A stretch of DNA of 64,000 nt from Corynebacterium phoceense (GTDB taxonomy: Bacteria; Actinomycetota; Actinomycetes; Mycobacteriales; Mycobacteriaceae), in NCBI RefSeq assembly GCF_900092335.1, contig NZ_LT596208.1:562015-626014 (forward strand), given 5' to 3'. Position 1 is the stretch's first letter. Each line of letters opens with the position of its first letter. The position numbers were made by a program, and so were the translations under genes. The notes under the pieces are model-generated. The model had not been told where the DNA came from. It ran no database searches and saw only the letters and a list, made by a program, of their open reading frames with translations. Shown here piece by piece: positions 17,532 through 26,100 of the stretch.

Positions 17532-17560
17532 ACAAGGCCCGCCCCGTGCGGGTCTTGTTT
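17532..17560 (+). terminator. Terminator after glgC
   Basis: Arms ACAAGGCCCGC (17532-17542) and GCGGGTCTTGT (17548-17558) with loop CCCGT, followed by TT. It ends the glgC transcript. Confidence 0.75.
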
Positions 17561-17672
17561 GATCTCACAGCGATTACGTAACAAAAAGGTTGCTTTCTTA
17601 TAACACTATCAGTTAATCTGGTCGTGGTTTACGAATAAAACGCGCATAGAGTAGTCAACATAGCGGGGAATT

Positions 17673-17846
17673 ATGAAAGCAATGCAGTTTGATACCGTCT
17701 TCAAATCAGTCGTCGCCTTTGCGACGGCCTTGACCATCGTGGTCGGCGGTTCGGCGGCGGTTCCCCAGGCCTTTGACAAGGATGCTGTCCGTGACACCGC
17801 CGCTGCCGCGTCCGCTCCCGGCAGCATGGACCGTGCAGCACGGTAA
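17673..17846 (+). CDS. Small exported peptide (57 residues)
   Basis: The ATG follows AGCGGGGA at proper spacing and the frame ends with TAA at 17844-17846. The peptide has an N-terminal Lys, then a hydrophobic core (VVAFATALTIVVGGSAA), a possible signal peptidase site after SAA or SAAVPQA, and a mature part of only about 25-28 residues (FDKDAVRDTAAAASAPGSMDRAAR). The upstream 80 bases are AT-rich, as expected for a promoter region. I do not recognise the peptide. It could be a genuine short secreted protein or the intact front end of a longer gene whose remainder has decayed, since the following 350 bases look like degraded coding DNA. Confidence 0.5.
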   Translation: MKAMQFDTVFKSVVAFATALTIVVGGSAAVPQAFDKDAVRDTAAAASAPGSMDRAAR

Positions 17847-18280
17847 CCACGCAATCGGGTGTAGAACGTTTCAGTGCCATGTTGCGTGATCAGACTTGAG
17901 CGCAGGCACAAGCGGCGGAGATAGAAGACAATCCGGTGCAAACGAGGGGGAGATCGGGGTTGGCTAGGAGGGCCAGGGCCGCTGCATGGATCGCGCGGCT
18001 GATGGCACCGACTTGAGCGAAGTGGAACGCGCTGCGGAGAATTCTCGCGCAGAAGCAGTAGTGCGAGCTTAACAACAAGCGGCCGGCAGCTCGGCAGTGG
18101 CAGAACGCCAAGTGCGGATCTTGACTCTGATAAGTCCTCGAACCATAAAAAGACGCTGATGCCCGCCGGATTTGACATTCTGGTCTTCGCAGCGCGGTGC
18201 TTACTTTCCTCATCGGCACCGTTTTGGCGTGAGCGGTGAAGTGCCCGCGTGGCTGCTCAACGCTTTGCGCCTCTAGCGTG
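17847..18280 (+). other. Gene-free stretch with possible decayed coding DNA
   Basis: No open frame of convincing length or codon use spans this region. Fragments in two plus-strand frames read like ordinary protein: AQAQAAEIEDNPVQTRGR near 17900 and, after a frame change, MDRAADGTDLSEVERAAENS at 17986. MDRAA also occurs at the end of the preceding small gene. This suggests the remains of one or more frameshifted genes, but chance cannot be ruled out. From 18230 to the O-methyltransferase gene I see only a terminator. Confidence 0.3.
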
Positions 18281-18284
18281 GGTA

Positions 18285-18329
18285 CACAAAGACCTCACGG
18301 TTGCTTATCGGAACAGCGAGGTCTTTGTG
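18285..18329. terminator. Hairpin downstream of the O-methyltransferase gene
   Basis: Perfect 12-bp arms CACAAAGACCTC (18285-18296) and GAGGTCTTTGTG (18318-18329) around a 21-base loop. The position, past the minus-strand methyltransferase stop, fits a terminator. Confidence 0.65.
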
Positions 18330-18376
18330 CTTTGTGCGCCGACGGTGACAGCGGGGCGCTTACCGCGACCCAGCTC

Positions 18377-19021
18377 TTAACGCTTGGTAACCAGCGTGAT
18401 ACCGGATTCGAGGGGCAGACGCGTAATGACAGCGTCCTCCAGTGACCGTGCGAACTCATCGGCTTCGCGCGCAGCAGTCGTGGTGCGATCTGTCCGTGAG
18501 GTATCGGCCAGTGTTCCGTCGAGCAATGCTCCAGCAAGGACGAGCGTGCCGCCGTGTGTGAGCAGCGGCCACGCGGCCTTCGTTAAAGCCTGCAGATCCA
18601 TGGTGGGAACATCAGCGTAAATGACGTGGTAGGACTCGTTGGCGAGGCGGCCGATGACATCGAGGGGACGCGACGGGAGGAAGCGCACGCGCGAGGTAGG
18701 GTGGCCTGCCGTGCGGAACAATTGCTTGGCGTTGGCTTGGTGCTCAGCCTCTGGGTCGATGCACGAAAGGATGCCGCCTTCAGGTAGGCCCTCGAGCAGA
18801 TAGAGGCCTGCTACGGAAACTGCCGGAGTAATGGCAATCGCCTGCGGCTTCTCCGCGTGCACGCCGCCAGCAGTAAGAGTGGCAAGGAGCTGACCTACAG
18901 CAACACCCGGGGCGGGAAGCGAGAATTCCTCCGCATGCGCGTAGGCGGCACGCAGCGCCTCCGAGCGCTCAGTGGTCGTGTCGATGTAGTCAAGCAGGGC
19001 ATTATATGCAGTAGAAGTCAC
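18377..19021 (-). CDS. SAM-dependent O-methyltransferase
   Basis: This 214-residue protein resembles the bacterial family 3 O-methyltransferases (mycobacterial Rv1220c type). The N-terminal helices end in LPAPGVAVGQLLATLTAG, the SAM region contains AITPAVSVAGLYLLEGLPEGGILSCID (family motif I altered), and VIYADVPTMDLQALTKAAWPLLTHGGTLVLAGALLDG follows, where the Asp-x-x-x motif of active members is changed. GTG at 19021 follows TAGGATAAG at proper spacing; frame extension upstream overlaps the sigE promoter. It is divergent from sigE, the same arrangement as in C. glutamicum and mycobacteria. The substrate is unknown. Confidence 0.85.
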   Translation of the reverse strand: MTSTAYNALLDYIDTTTERSEALRAAYAHAEEFSLPAPGVAVGQLLATLTAGGVHAEKPQAIAITPAVSVAGLYLLEGLPEGGILSCIDPEAEHQANAKQLFRTAGHPTSRVRFLPSRPLDVIGRLANESYHVIYADVPTMDLQALTKAAWPLLTHGGTLVLAGALLDGTLADTSRTDRTTTAAREADEFARSLEDAVITRLPLESGITLVTKR

Positions 19022-19134
19022 AGTGCTTATCCTAGCGGTCCAAGCCGGTGCGCGGGGCTGGCAGGTCGTGCACAGGACCATTCACAGTGGATTAGCAGCT
19101 CGATATCTGGCTTTTGGAGCACGGATATAGCACA

Positions 19135-19752
19135 ATGAAATGCATGAAACGCGCAATGGCAGACCATTATTCGGACCAGCTTCACGGGACCGCTGCCTTT
19201 GACGCGGGCGAGGCCAGCATGCCCACCTGGGAGGAACTCGTCGCAGAACACGCGGATAGCGTGTACCGATTGGCCTACCGCCTTTCCGGTAATCAACATG
19301 ATGCGGAAGACCTCACCCAGGAAACGTTTATGCGCGTCTTCCGCTCCTTGGATAAGTACAAGGCCGGAACCTTTGAGGGCTGGTTACACCGCATCACTAC
19401 CAACCTCTTCCTCGACATGGTGCGCCATCGCAGCAAGATCCGCATGGAGGCGCTGCCGGAGGACTATGACCGCGTCCCGGGCGAAGATATGACCCCGGAG
19501 CAGGCTTACACCGTGGCAAACCTCGACCCTGCGCTGCAGCGTGCACTCGATGAGCTGAGTCCCGACTTCCGCGTCGCTGTCGTTCTGTGTGACGTCGTAG
19601 GAATGAGCTACGACGAAATCGCAGAAACGCTGGGCGTCAAGATGGGTACGGTTCGTTCGCGTATCCACCGTGGGCGCTCGCAGCTGCGCGCCTCACTCGA
19701 AGCCGCGGCCGTCAACGATTCTGACGCACGCATTTTGCTTCGCACACGGTAG
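19135..19752 (+). CDS. sigE: ECF sigma factor SigE
   Basis: SigE is an extracytoplasmic-function sigma factor that directs transcription during cell-envelope stress. Sigma2 region: [33 protein letters not shown] (about residues 39-72) and [20 protein letters not shown]. Sigma4: [48 protein letters not shown]. The order sigE-cseE-tatB-mrp is conserved in Corynebacterium and mycobacteria. Starts are uncertain: ATG at 19135, 19144 or 19156 and TTG at 19114 are all in frame and none has a good ribosome site, so a leaderless start is possible. The anti-sigma gene follows about 90 bases later. Confidence 0.92.
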   Translation: MKCMKRAMADHYSDQLHGTAAFDAGEASMPTWEELVAEHADSVYRLAYRLSGNQHDAEDLTQETFMRVFRSLDKYKAGTFEGWLHRITTNLFLDMVRHRSKIRMEALPEDYDRVPGEDMTPEQAYTVANLDPALQRALDELSPDFRVAVVLCDVVGMSYDEIAETLGVKMGTVRSRIHRGRSQLRASLEAAAVNDSDARILLRTR

Positions 19753-19845
19753 CGTTCAGCGCGCTAGGCTGGAGACGTACACACGCCCGCCAGCACGAGC
19801 GCTGCGGACCCGATTCATTCACCCGCTTGGATAAAGGAGGTGGCC

Positions 19846-20259
19846 ATGAAGAACCACGCCGCAACCGTGTCGCTCGGCGGCGCACGCGCAGTGCGCCAGC
19901 GCACGGTAGACAAGCTGAAAGCAAAAGCGCGACGTTACGATTCCATTGGTCACCTCGGTCCAGAAGCCGTCGTTGCATTTGTCGATGGTGAGATGGGCCC
20001 GAAGTCGCAACATCGTGTTCGGGTGCACCTCGTGCACTGCCCGGAATGCCGTGGCGAGATTGAGCGGCAACGTGGCGCAGCCGAGTGGGTCCGACAACGC
20101 AGCAAGGATGTGCATATCCCGCAAAGCCTCGTCGCACGGCTCACGAATATTGCGTCGTCGCCCCAGGGCTCCGGGCCCAATGGGGAAGAGCTGGCGTGTA
20201 CTCCTAAACAAGACTTTTTGGATAAGCTCGACACGCTGCGTCGCGCAATGAGAAGGTAA
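19846..20259 (+). CDS. cseE: Anti-sigma factor of SigE (zinc-binding)
   Basis: This 137-residue soluble protein carries the zinc anti-sigma signature H-x3-C-x2-C in HLVHCPEC (about residues 58-65), preceded by HLGPEAVVAFVDGEM, the usual helix of ZAS-domain anti-sigma factors. It should bind and inactivate SigE until envelope or redox stress releases it. No membrane helix is present, as in RseA/CseE of actinobacteria. The ATG follows AAAGGAGG at 5-base spacing; a GTG six bases upstream overlaps that ribosome site and is unlikely. The basic segment RAVRQRTVDKLKAKARRYDS is at the N-terminus. Confidence 0.88.
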   Translation: MKNHAATVSLGGARAVRQRTVDKLKAKARRYDSIGHLGPEAVVAFVDGEMGPKSQHRVRVHLVHCPECRGEIERQRGAAEWVRQRSKDVHIPQSLVARLTNIASSPQGSGPNGEELACTPKQDFLDKLDTLRRAMRR

Positions 20260-20266
20260 AGAACGC

Positions 20267-20797
20267 GTGTTTTCCAATATCGGGTGGGGCGAAATTTTCG
20301 TCATCGCCATTATTGCTGTTTTGGTCATTGGCCCCGAGCGCCTGCCTGGTGTGATTCAGGACGTGCGCGCTGCCATCTATGCTGCGCGCAAGGCTATCAA
20401 TAGTGCCAAGGCGGAACTTAATGGCGAGATGAGCAGCTTGGGCCAAGAGTTTGACGCTCTGCGTGGTCCCATCAATACGGCTGCGGAGTGGGGCCGCATG
20501 GGTCCGCGGGCGGCGATTACTAAGGCACTCTTTGATGGCGACGATTCCGCCTGGGATGACTTCGACCCGCGCAAGCCTTCGCGTCACCAGGAGCCCGGAC
20601 AGCCTGCTGCAGGCGCACAGCCGAATCAGGGCGGCGCCCAGGGATATCAGGGACCGGGCGCGGCTCAGGCGCCCCAAAATCCCGCTCAGAACCCGGCCCA
20701 GAATCCTGCGCAGTCACCGCAGAACCCGCAGCAGCGCAGCCAGAATGGCGGCGATTACAGCAGCGGTGGTGGCTTCTCGTGGGCGGATATCACCTAG
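20267..20797 (+). CDS. tatB: Sec-independent (Tat) translocase subunit TatB
   Basis: TatB forms the receptor of the twin-arginine export pathway with TatC. The 176-residue protein starts with the Tat hairpin segment: MFSNIGWGEIFVIAI, one membrane helix ending in VIGPERLPGVIQDVR (the conserved G-P-x-x-L-P hinge), then an amphipathic helix (AIYAARKAINSAKAELN). The C-terminal 70 residues are Gln/Asn/Pro-rich with NPAQ repeats and are poorly conserved in the family. GTG start 7 bases after cseE, so it is likely in the same transcript. Typical actinobacterial location beside sigE and mrp. Confidence 0.9.
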   Translation: MFSNIGWGEIFVIAIIAVLVIGPERLPGVIQDVRAAIYAARKAINSAKAELNGEMSSLGQEFDALRGPINTAAEWGRMGPRAAITKALFDGDDSAWDDFDPRKPSRHQEPGQPAAGAQPNQGGAQGYQGPGAAQAPQNPAQNPAQNPAQSPQNPQQRSQNGGDYSSGGGFSWADIT

Positions 20798-20858
20798 CCG
20801 TAGGCGCAGAGAACAACCACAGGGAACAACCATAGGGAACAAGAACATAGAAGAAAAG

Positions 20859-20897
20859 GCCCCGTGAACTCTCGGTACAGTGTTCGCGAGGCTTTAT
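20859..20897. terminator. Terminator between tatB and mrp
   Basis: Arms GCCCCGTGAAC (20859-20869) and GTTCGCGAGGC (20882-20892) pair with one mismatch and one wobble. The plus side is followed by TTTATCT, the minus side by CTTTTCTTC, fitting both convergent genes. Confidence 0.65.
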
Positions 20898-20907
20898 CTC
20901 GTGCGGT

Positions 20908-22038
20908 CTACTTCACGCCGAGACCCAAAGACTTGCCAGCGAGCGAGTCCTTGCGGACGACGAGCTTCGAGGCGACATCGGCAAGCGCGGCTCCGGCGGG
21001 GGACTCAGGCGCCGCAACGACTACGGGGGTGCCTTCATCGCCATTGGTGCGCAGGGCCGGATCCAGCGGGATCTGACCGAGCAGCGGAACGTCGGCGCCA
21101 AGGAGCGTGCTCAGGCGATTGGCGACGGTATGGCCGCCGCCTGCGCCGAAGATCTCCATCGTGGAGCCATCCGGCATCACCATGGCAGACATGTTCTCCA
21201 CGACTCCGGCGACACGCTGGCCGGTCTGCTGCGCCATCGAGCCGGCACGCTCAGCGACCTCAGCGGCGGCTGCCTGCGGCGTGGTGACGACGAGGAGCTC
21301 CGCGTTGGGGATGAGCTGTGCGACCGACAGCGCGACATCGCCGGTACCCGGCGGCAAGTCGAGGAGAAGGACGTCAAGATCGCCCCAGAAGACATCGCCC
21401 AGGAACTGCTGAAGCGCGCGGTGGAGCATAGGGCCGCGCCACACGATGGGGGCATTGCCCTCGATGAACTGGCCGATGGAGATGAACTTGAGGCCGTGCG
21501 CGATCGGCGGCAGCAGCATTTCCTCATCGATGACCGTGGGCGGTTCCATATTGCCCAGGAGACCGGGGATGGAGTGGCCGTAAATATCGGCATCGACGAT
21601 GCCAACCTTGAGGCCGCGGGCAGCGAGCGCGGCGCCCAGATTGGCCGTCATGGACGACTTGCCCACGCCGCCTTTGCCGGAAGCCACGGCGAAGACGCGC
21701 GTCGTGGAATTCGGCTTGGCGAAGGGGATTTCGGGCTCGGCCTGGCCACCGCGCAGCTTTTTCTTGAGGGCACGACGTTGGTCGTCATTCATCGCGTCCA
21801 TAGTCACGGTCACGGTGCCCACGCCCTCGAGGTCTTCGAGCACCGCGCGGGTGTTCTGTTCGATGGTGTTTTTCATGGGGCAGCCAGCGATGGTGAGGTA
21901 GATCTCGACCGCGACATCGTTGCCGTCAATGGCGATGGATTTCACCATGTCCAGCTCGGTAATCGGGCGACCGATTTCGGGGTCCTCGACGCGGGACAGT
22001 GCCTCGCGTACGTGGGATTCTTCAATTGCGTTAGTCAT
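20908..22038 (-). CDS. mrp: Mrp/ApbC-family iron-sulfur carrier ATPase
   Basis: This 376-residue P-loop protein probably delivers Fe-S clusters. An N-terminal DUF59 (MIP18) domain (about 1-85; DPEIGRPITELDMVKS, then AGCPMKNTIE) is followed by a ParA/MinD-like ATPase: deviant Walker A SGKGGVGKSSMTANLG, IVDADIYGHSIPGLLG, and LLLDLPPGTGDVALS. The usual CxxC of Mrp near the C-terminus is absent as far as I can see. The ATG at 22038 is chosen because homologues start there; the frame runs further upstream without family content. It is a neighbour of tatB, as in other Corynebacterium, and divergent from the lipoprotein gene. Confidence 0.9.
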   Translation of the reverse strand: MTNAIEESHVREALSRVEDPEIGRPITELDMVKSIAIDGNDVAVEIYLTIAGCPMKNTIEQNTRAVLEDLEGVGTVTVTMDAMNDDQRRALKKKLRGGQAEPEIPFAKPNSTTRVFAVASGKGGVGKSSMTANLGAALAARGLKVGIVDADIYGHSIPGLLGNMEPPTVIDEEMLLPPIAHGLKFISIGQFIEGNAPIVWRGPMLHRALQQFLGDVFWGDLDVLLLDLPPGTGDVALSVAQLIPNAELLVVTTPQAAAAEVAERAGSMAQQTGQRVAGVVENMSAMVMPDGSTMEIFGAGGGHTVANRLSTLLGADVPLLGQIPLDPALRTNGDEGTPVVVAAPESPAGAALADVASKLVVRKDSLAGKSLGLGVK

Positions 22039-22132
22039 ATCAGCTACCCATCTTAGTCCCGGATCTACCCGTGTAAACTGGTCACCCGTACCACCTGGAT
22101 TCGAGCTGATCTCGCGACAAGGAGCCCCGTTC

Positions 22133-22933
22133 ATGCATACACGTTTTGCCCGCCGACTTGTGGCTCTCACAGCGGTGGCAGCGAGCACGGCAGGGGTGAG
22201 CGCGTGCGCGCGCCAGGAGCCGTTGCCTGAGGCATCTGAACTGTCTCGGGCACAAGTGCGCATCGCGGTGGCCCCTGATTCCCCCGAGCAGCTCGTGCTC
22301 GGAGAAATCTATATCCAGACCCTCGGGGAGGAGGGGCGCTCTGCCAGTCTCGTGCATGAGCAGATGCCGGATAGCAGCTCCCGCGTGGATGAATTGGAAG
22401 AGGGAAACTCGAATTTCCTCGTGGCATGTACCGGCAACGCGCTCGCGGGCTTCGATATGCCCACGGCCAAGCGCCTAGAGAAGGAACGCGAGGAGGCCGG
22501 TGACGAGACGGACCGGGACTTCCTTGCAGAGACGCACATCGCGATGATGAATGCTCTGCCCACGGTGCTGACAACCGTGGATCCTTCGTCCGCACCGGGC
22601 TGCAAAGATCAAGAAAAGGTCGATCTGCCTCAGAACTTTGTACCTATCTACGCTAAAGATCTGCTTGATCGGGACGAGCGTTTTGAGATTGCCTCGGTGA
22701 CGAAGTATCTCACCACCGAGGACCTCGACGACCTGGTGGAGGAGGCTGACCGCACAGGCAGCGTGAGCCAGACGGTGGAGCACTGGCTTAACACCTCCAC
22801 GTCGAACCCAGGAGACACAAGCGGTAGTTCGGAAGGCAGCGGCACGAGCGACGGCGGCGCGGGCGGGGATGCCGGCGCCAACGCCGGCGCTGGGTCGGGG
22901 TCTGGCGATACAGGCGGCTCGACGTTGAAGTAG
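22133..22933 (+). CDS. Putative lipoprotein with ProX/OpuAC-like binding domain
   Basis: This 266-residue protein has an Arg-rich N-terminus, a hydrophobic core and lipobox VSAC (Cys near 23). The following part (RIAVAPDSPEQLVLGEIYIQTLGEEGRSASLVHEQMPDSSSRVDELEEGNSNFLVACTGNALAG) resembles the first lobe of glycine-betaine/osmoprotectant-binding proteins (ProX/OpuAC). The C-terminus is a Gly/Ser/Ala-rich low-complexity tail. No ABC transporter genes are adjacent, so it may be an orphan binding protein or have another envelope role. The ATG follows AAGGAG. Upstream it is divergent from mrp; a terminator follows at 22997. Confidence 0.75.
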   Translation: MHTRFARRLVALTAVAASTAGVSACARQEPLPEASELSRAQVRIAVAPDSPEQLVLGEIYIQTLGEEGRSASLVHEQMPDSSSRVDELEEGNSNFLVACTGNALAGFDMPTAKRLEKEREEAGDETDRDFLAETHIAMMNALPTVLTTVDPSSAPGCKDQEKVDLPQNFVPIYAKDLLDRDERFEIASVTKYLTTEDLDDLVEEADRTGSVSQTVEHWLNTSTSNPGDTSGSSEGSGTSDGGAGGDAGANAGAGSGSGDTGGSTLK

Positions 22934-22996
22934 CGTGGCGGCTTAGTTGCTGAGACCTGCGGCGCGGCTGTGCGCGGGCTAGATGCCGCTAGAGAT

Positions 22997-23030
22997 ATCC
23001 GCTCGTCCATGGTGTGGGCGAGCGGATTTG
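22997..23030 (+). terminator. Terminator after the ProX-like lipoprotein gene
   Basis: Arms ATCCGCTCG (22997-23005) and CGAGCGGAT (23019-23027), followed by TTG, 64 bases after the stop codon. Confidence 0.65.
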
Positions 23031-23048
23031 TGCGTGGCGGGGACGTGA

Positions 23049-23097
23049 AAAACACCGACGCCCCGGCGACAGCGGGGGAGCTGTCAGTGGGGCGTCG
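23049..23097 (-). terminator. Terminator of odhA
   Basis: Outer arms CGACGCCCC (23056-23064) and GGGGCGTCG (23089-23097), inner stem GACAGC/GCTGTC, followed on the minus strand by GTGTTTTTCA. It lies just past the odhA stop. Confidence 0.85.
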
Positions 23098-23115
23098 TGC
23101 TAGGAGGGAAGAACC

Positions 23116-26100
23116 TTACTTCGCGAAGGCTTCCTCAAGCAGCTGGTCATGCTCAATGGCGTGGACCTTGGCGTTACCGGTTGCAGTCGAGGACTGAGCG
23201 CGGCGGGACACGCGCACCATCTCCGGCATATCCGGGATGAGGCGACGCAGGTGCTCGTTGTAGAACGGCCACGGACCCTGGTTGGCCGGCTCAGCCTGGA
23301 CGAAGCGAATCTGCTCCGCGTTCGGATATGCAGCGAAGGCCTCGCGCAGACGGTTGAACGGGATCGGGTGGAGCATTTCCACGCGCACGAGAGCGACGTC
23401 CTCGCGGCCATCCTTGTCGCGCTTCTTAGCAAGGTCGTAGTAGAGCTTGCCGGAGACGAGCATGATGGTCTTGACCTTGGAGGTATCCGCAATCTTCTCA
23501 CCCTGCAGGTCGAAGTACTTCGGGTCGTTGATGACCGAGCGGAACTTCTTGACTTCGGTGAATTCCTCGACGGAGGAAGCCGCGTCCTTGAGGCGCAGCA
23601 TGGCCTTCGGGGAGAAGATAACGAGCGGGCGCTTCATGTCACCGAGTGCCTGGCGGCGCAGGAGGTGGAAGTGGTTAGCCGGGGTAGACGGCTGAGCCAC
23701 GGTCATGGAACCCTCAGCACACAGCTGCAGGTAGCGCTCGATACGGGCGGAGGAGTGGTCAGGGCCCTGGCCCTCGTAGCCGTGCGGCAGGAGGAGGATG
23801 AGCGAGCTGAGCAGACCCCACTTGGCCTCGCCGGAGGAGACGTACTCGTCGATGATGGTCTGTGCGCCGTTGGCGAAGTCACCGAACTGTGCCTCCCATG
23901 CGACGACGGCGTCGGGGTTGCCCAGGCCGTAGCCGTACTCGAAGCCCATGCCGGCGTATTCGGTCAGCGCAGAGTTGAAGACGTTGAAGGAGCCGCCGTT
24001 GCCGCGCTCGTTAGCGAGAGCGTCAAGCGGGTTGAACTCGTCACCAGAGGTCGGGTCGAAGACGACCGCGTGGCGCTGGGTGAAGGTACCGCGGCGGGAA
24101 TCCTCACCAGCGAGGCGGATGGTCTTACCGGCGTTAGCGAGGGAGCCGAAGGCGATGAGCTCGCCGAAGCCCCAGTCGATACCGCCTTCGATGGCGGCCT
24201 TTGCACGCTGCTCGGCCACCTTGGCCACGCGCTTGTGGTACTGGAAGCCCTCCGGGGTATCGAGGAAGGCCTGGCCCAGCGCGGCGAGCTCGTCGCGGGT
24301 GATGGACGTGTCGAGACCGCGGGTGAGCTCCTGGGATCCGGTGATGCCGGTCTGCTGCTTCGGCTTCGCCTTCTCCGCGGCCTTGACCTCGGTGAAGACG
24401 GACTCCATCTGGTCGTGGAAGTCGCGTGCTGCTGCCTCTGCCTCTTCGTCGGAGAGGTCGCCGCGGCCAATGAGCTCCTGGGTGTAGCGCTCACGCACGG
24501 AGGTGTGGTCGTCGATGATGTCGTAGAGCAGCGGCTGCGTCATAGACGGATCGTCCGCCTCATTGTGGCCGCGCAGGCGGTAGCAGATGAGGTCGATGAA
24601 GACGTCCTTGCCCCATGCGTGGCGGTACTCAGCGGCCAGCTGGCCCACCCAGTAGACAGCCTCCGGGTCGTCGCCGTTGACGTGGAAGACTGGGCAGTCG
24701 AAGCCCTTGGCGAGGTCGGTGGAGTAGTGGGTGGAACGCGCCAGGTCCGGGGTGGTGGTGAAGCCCACCTGGTTGTTGACGACGATGTGGACGGTGCCGC
24801 CCACGGTGTAGGGCTGCAGGCGGGAGAGGTTGATGGTCTCCTGGACAATGCCCAGACCGTTGAAGGATGAATCGCCGTGGAGCATGATCGGCACGACGGG
24901 GTGCTCGCCCGGCTTGCCCAGAAGGTCTTCCTTCGCGCGGGCCATGCCCTCCATGACTGGGTCAACGGCCTCGAGGTGGGACGGGTTGGCGGCAAGGGTG
25001 ATCTTGATGTCGCCGTCGCCGAACATCTGGTAGTGCTCGCCCTCGGCGCCGAGGTGGTACTTGACGTCGCCGGAGCCGCCGAGCTGGCCTTCCTTGTACT
25101 TGCCGTCGAACTCATCGAAGATGTCGGCCAGCGGCTTGCCCACGATGTTGAACAGGACGTTGAGGCGACCACGGTGCGGCATGCCGATGACGACCTCGTC
25201 GAGGTCCTGGCCTGCAGCGGTGTCGATGATGGAGTCCATGAGCGGGATGAGCGACTCGGCGCCCTCCAGCGAGAAGCGCTTCTGGCCCACGTACTTGGTC
25301 TGCAGGAAGTTCTCGAAGGCTTCTGCCGCGTTGACCTTCTGCAGGATGTACTTCTGCTCAGCGTTGGTGGGCTTCGGGACGCCAGCCTCGAGGCGGTCGC
25401 GCAGCCACTCGCGTTCGTCGCGGTCCATGATGTGGGCGTACTCGGAGCCAACCTTGAGGGTGTAGGCAGCGCGGAGGCGGGAGAGCACCTCGCGCAGCGT
25501 CATCTGCTCCTTGCCGCCGAAGCCGCCGACGTTGAAGGTGCGATCCAAATCCCAGATGCTCAGGCCATGGGTGCGCATGTCCAGGTCGCGGTGATCCGGC
25601 CAAGGCAGGCCCGGCTGGCGCCAATTCAGCGGGTTGACGTCTGCAATGAGGTGACCGCGGGAGCGGTAGGCCTCGATGAGCTGCATGACGCGGGTGTTCT
25701 TGTCCACGCCGGTGTTCGGCACGTCCTGTGCCCAGCGGAACGGAGCGTAGGGCACGCCCATGGACTTGAAGATTTCATCCCAGAAGGCGTCATCATTGAT
25801 GAGCTGGCCGATGGTGCGCAGGAACTCGCCGGACTCCGCACCCTGGATGACACGGTGGTCGTAGGTGGAGGTCAGGGTGACGAGGCGGCCTACGCCCAGT
25901 TCAGCGAGGCGGTCTGCAGAGGCACCAGCGAACTCGGCCGGGTAATCCATAGAACCGACACCGATAATCGCGCCAGAACCCTTGGTGAGGCGGGCGATGG
26001 AGTGGCGGGTACCAATGCCGCCCGGGTTGGTGAGGTTGATGGTCACGCCCGAGAAGTCATCCATGGTCAGCTTGTTCTTGCGGGAACGCGCGACGATGTC

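Noticed and set aside
17847..18280. A second small gene at 17986-18072 (28 codons)
   Set aside because: No ribosome site at proper distance and very short; kept only as part of a possible remnant.
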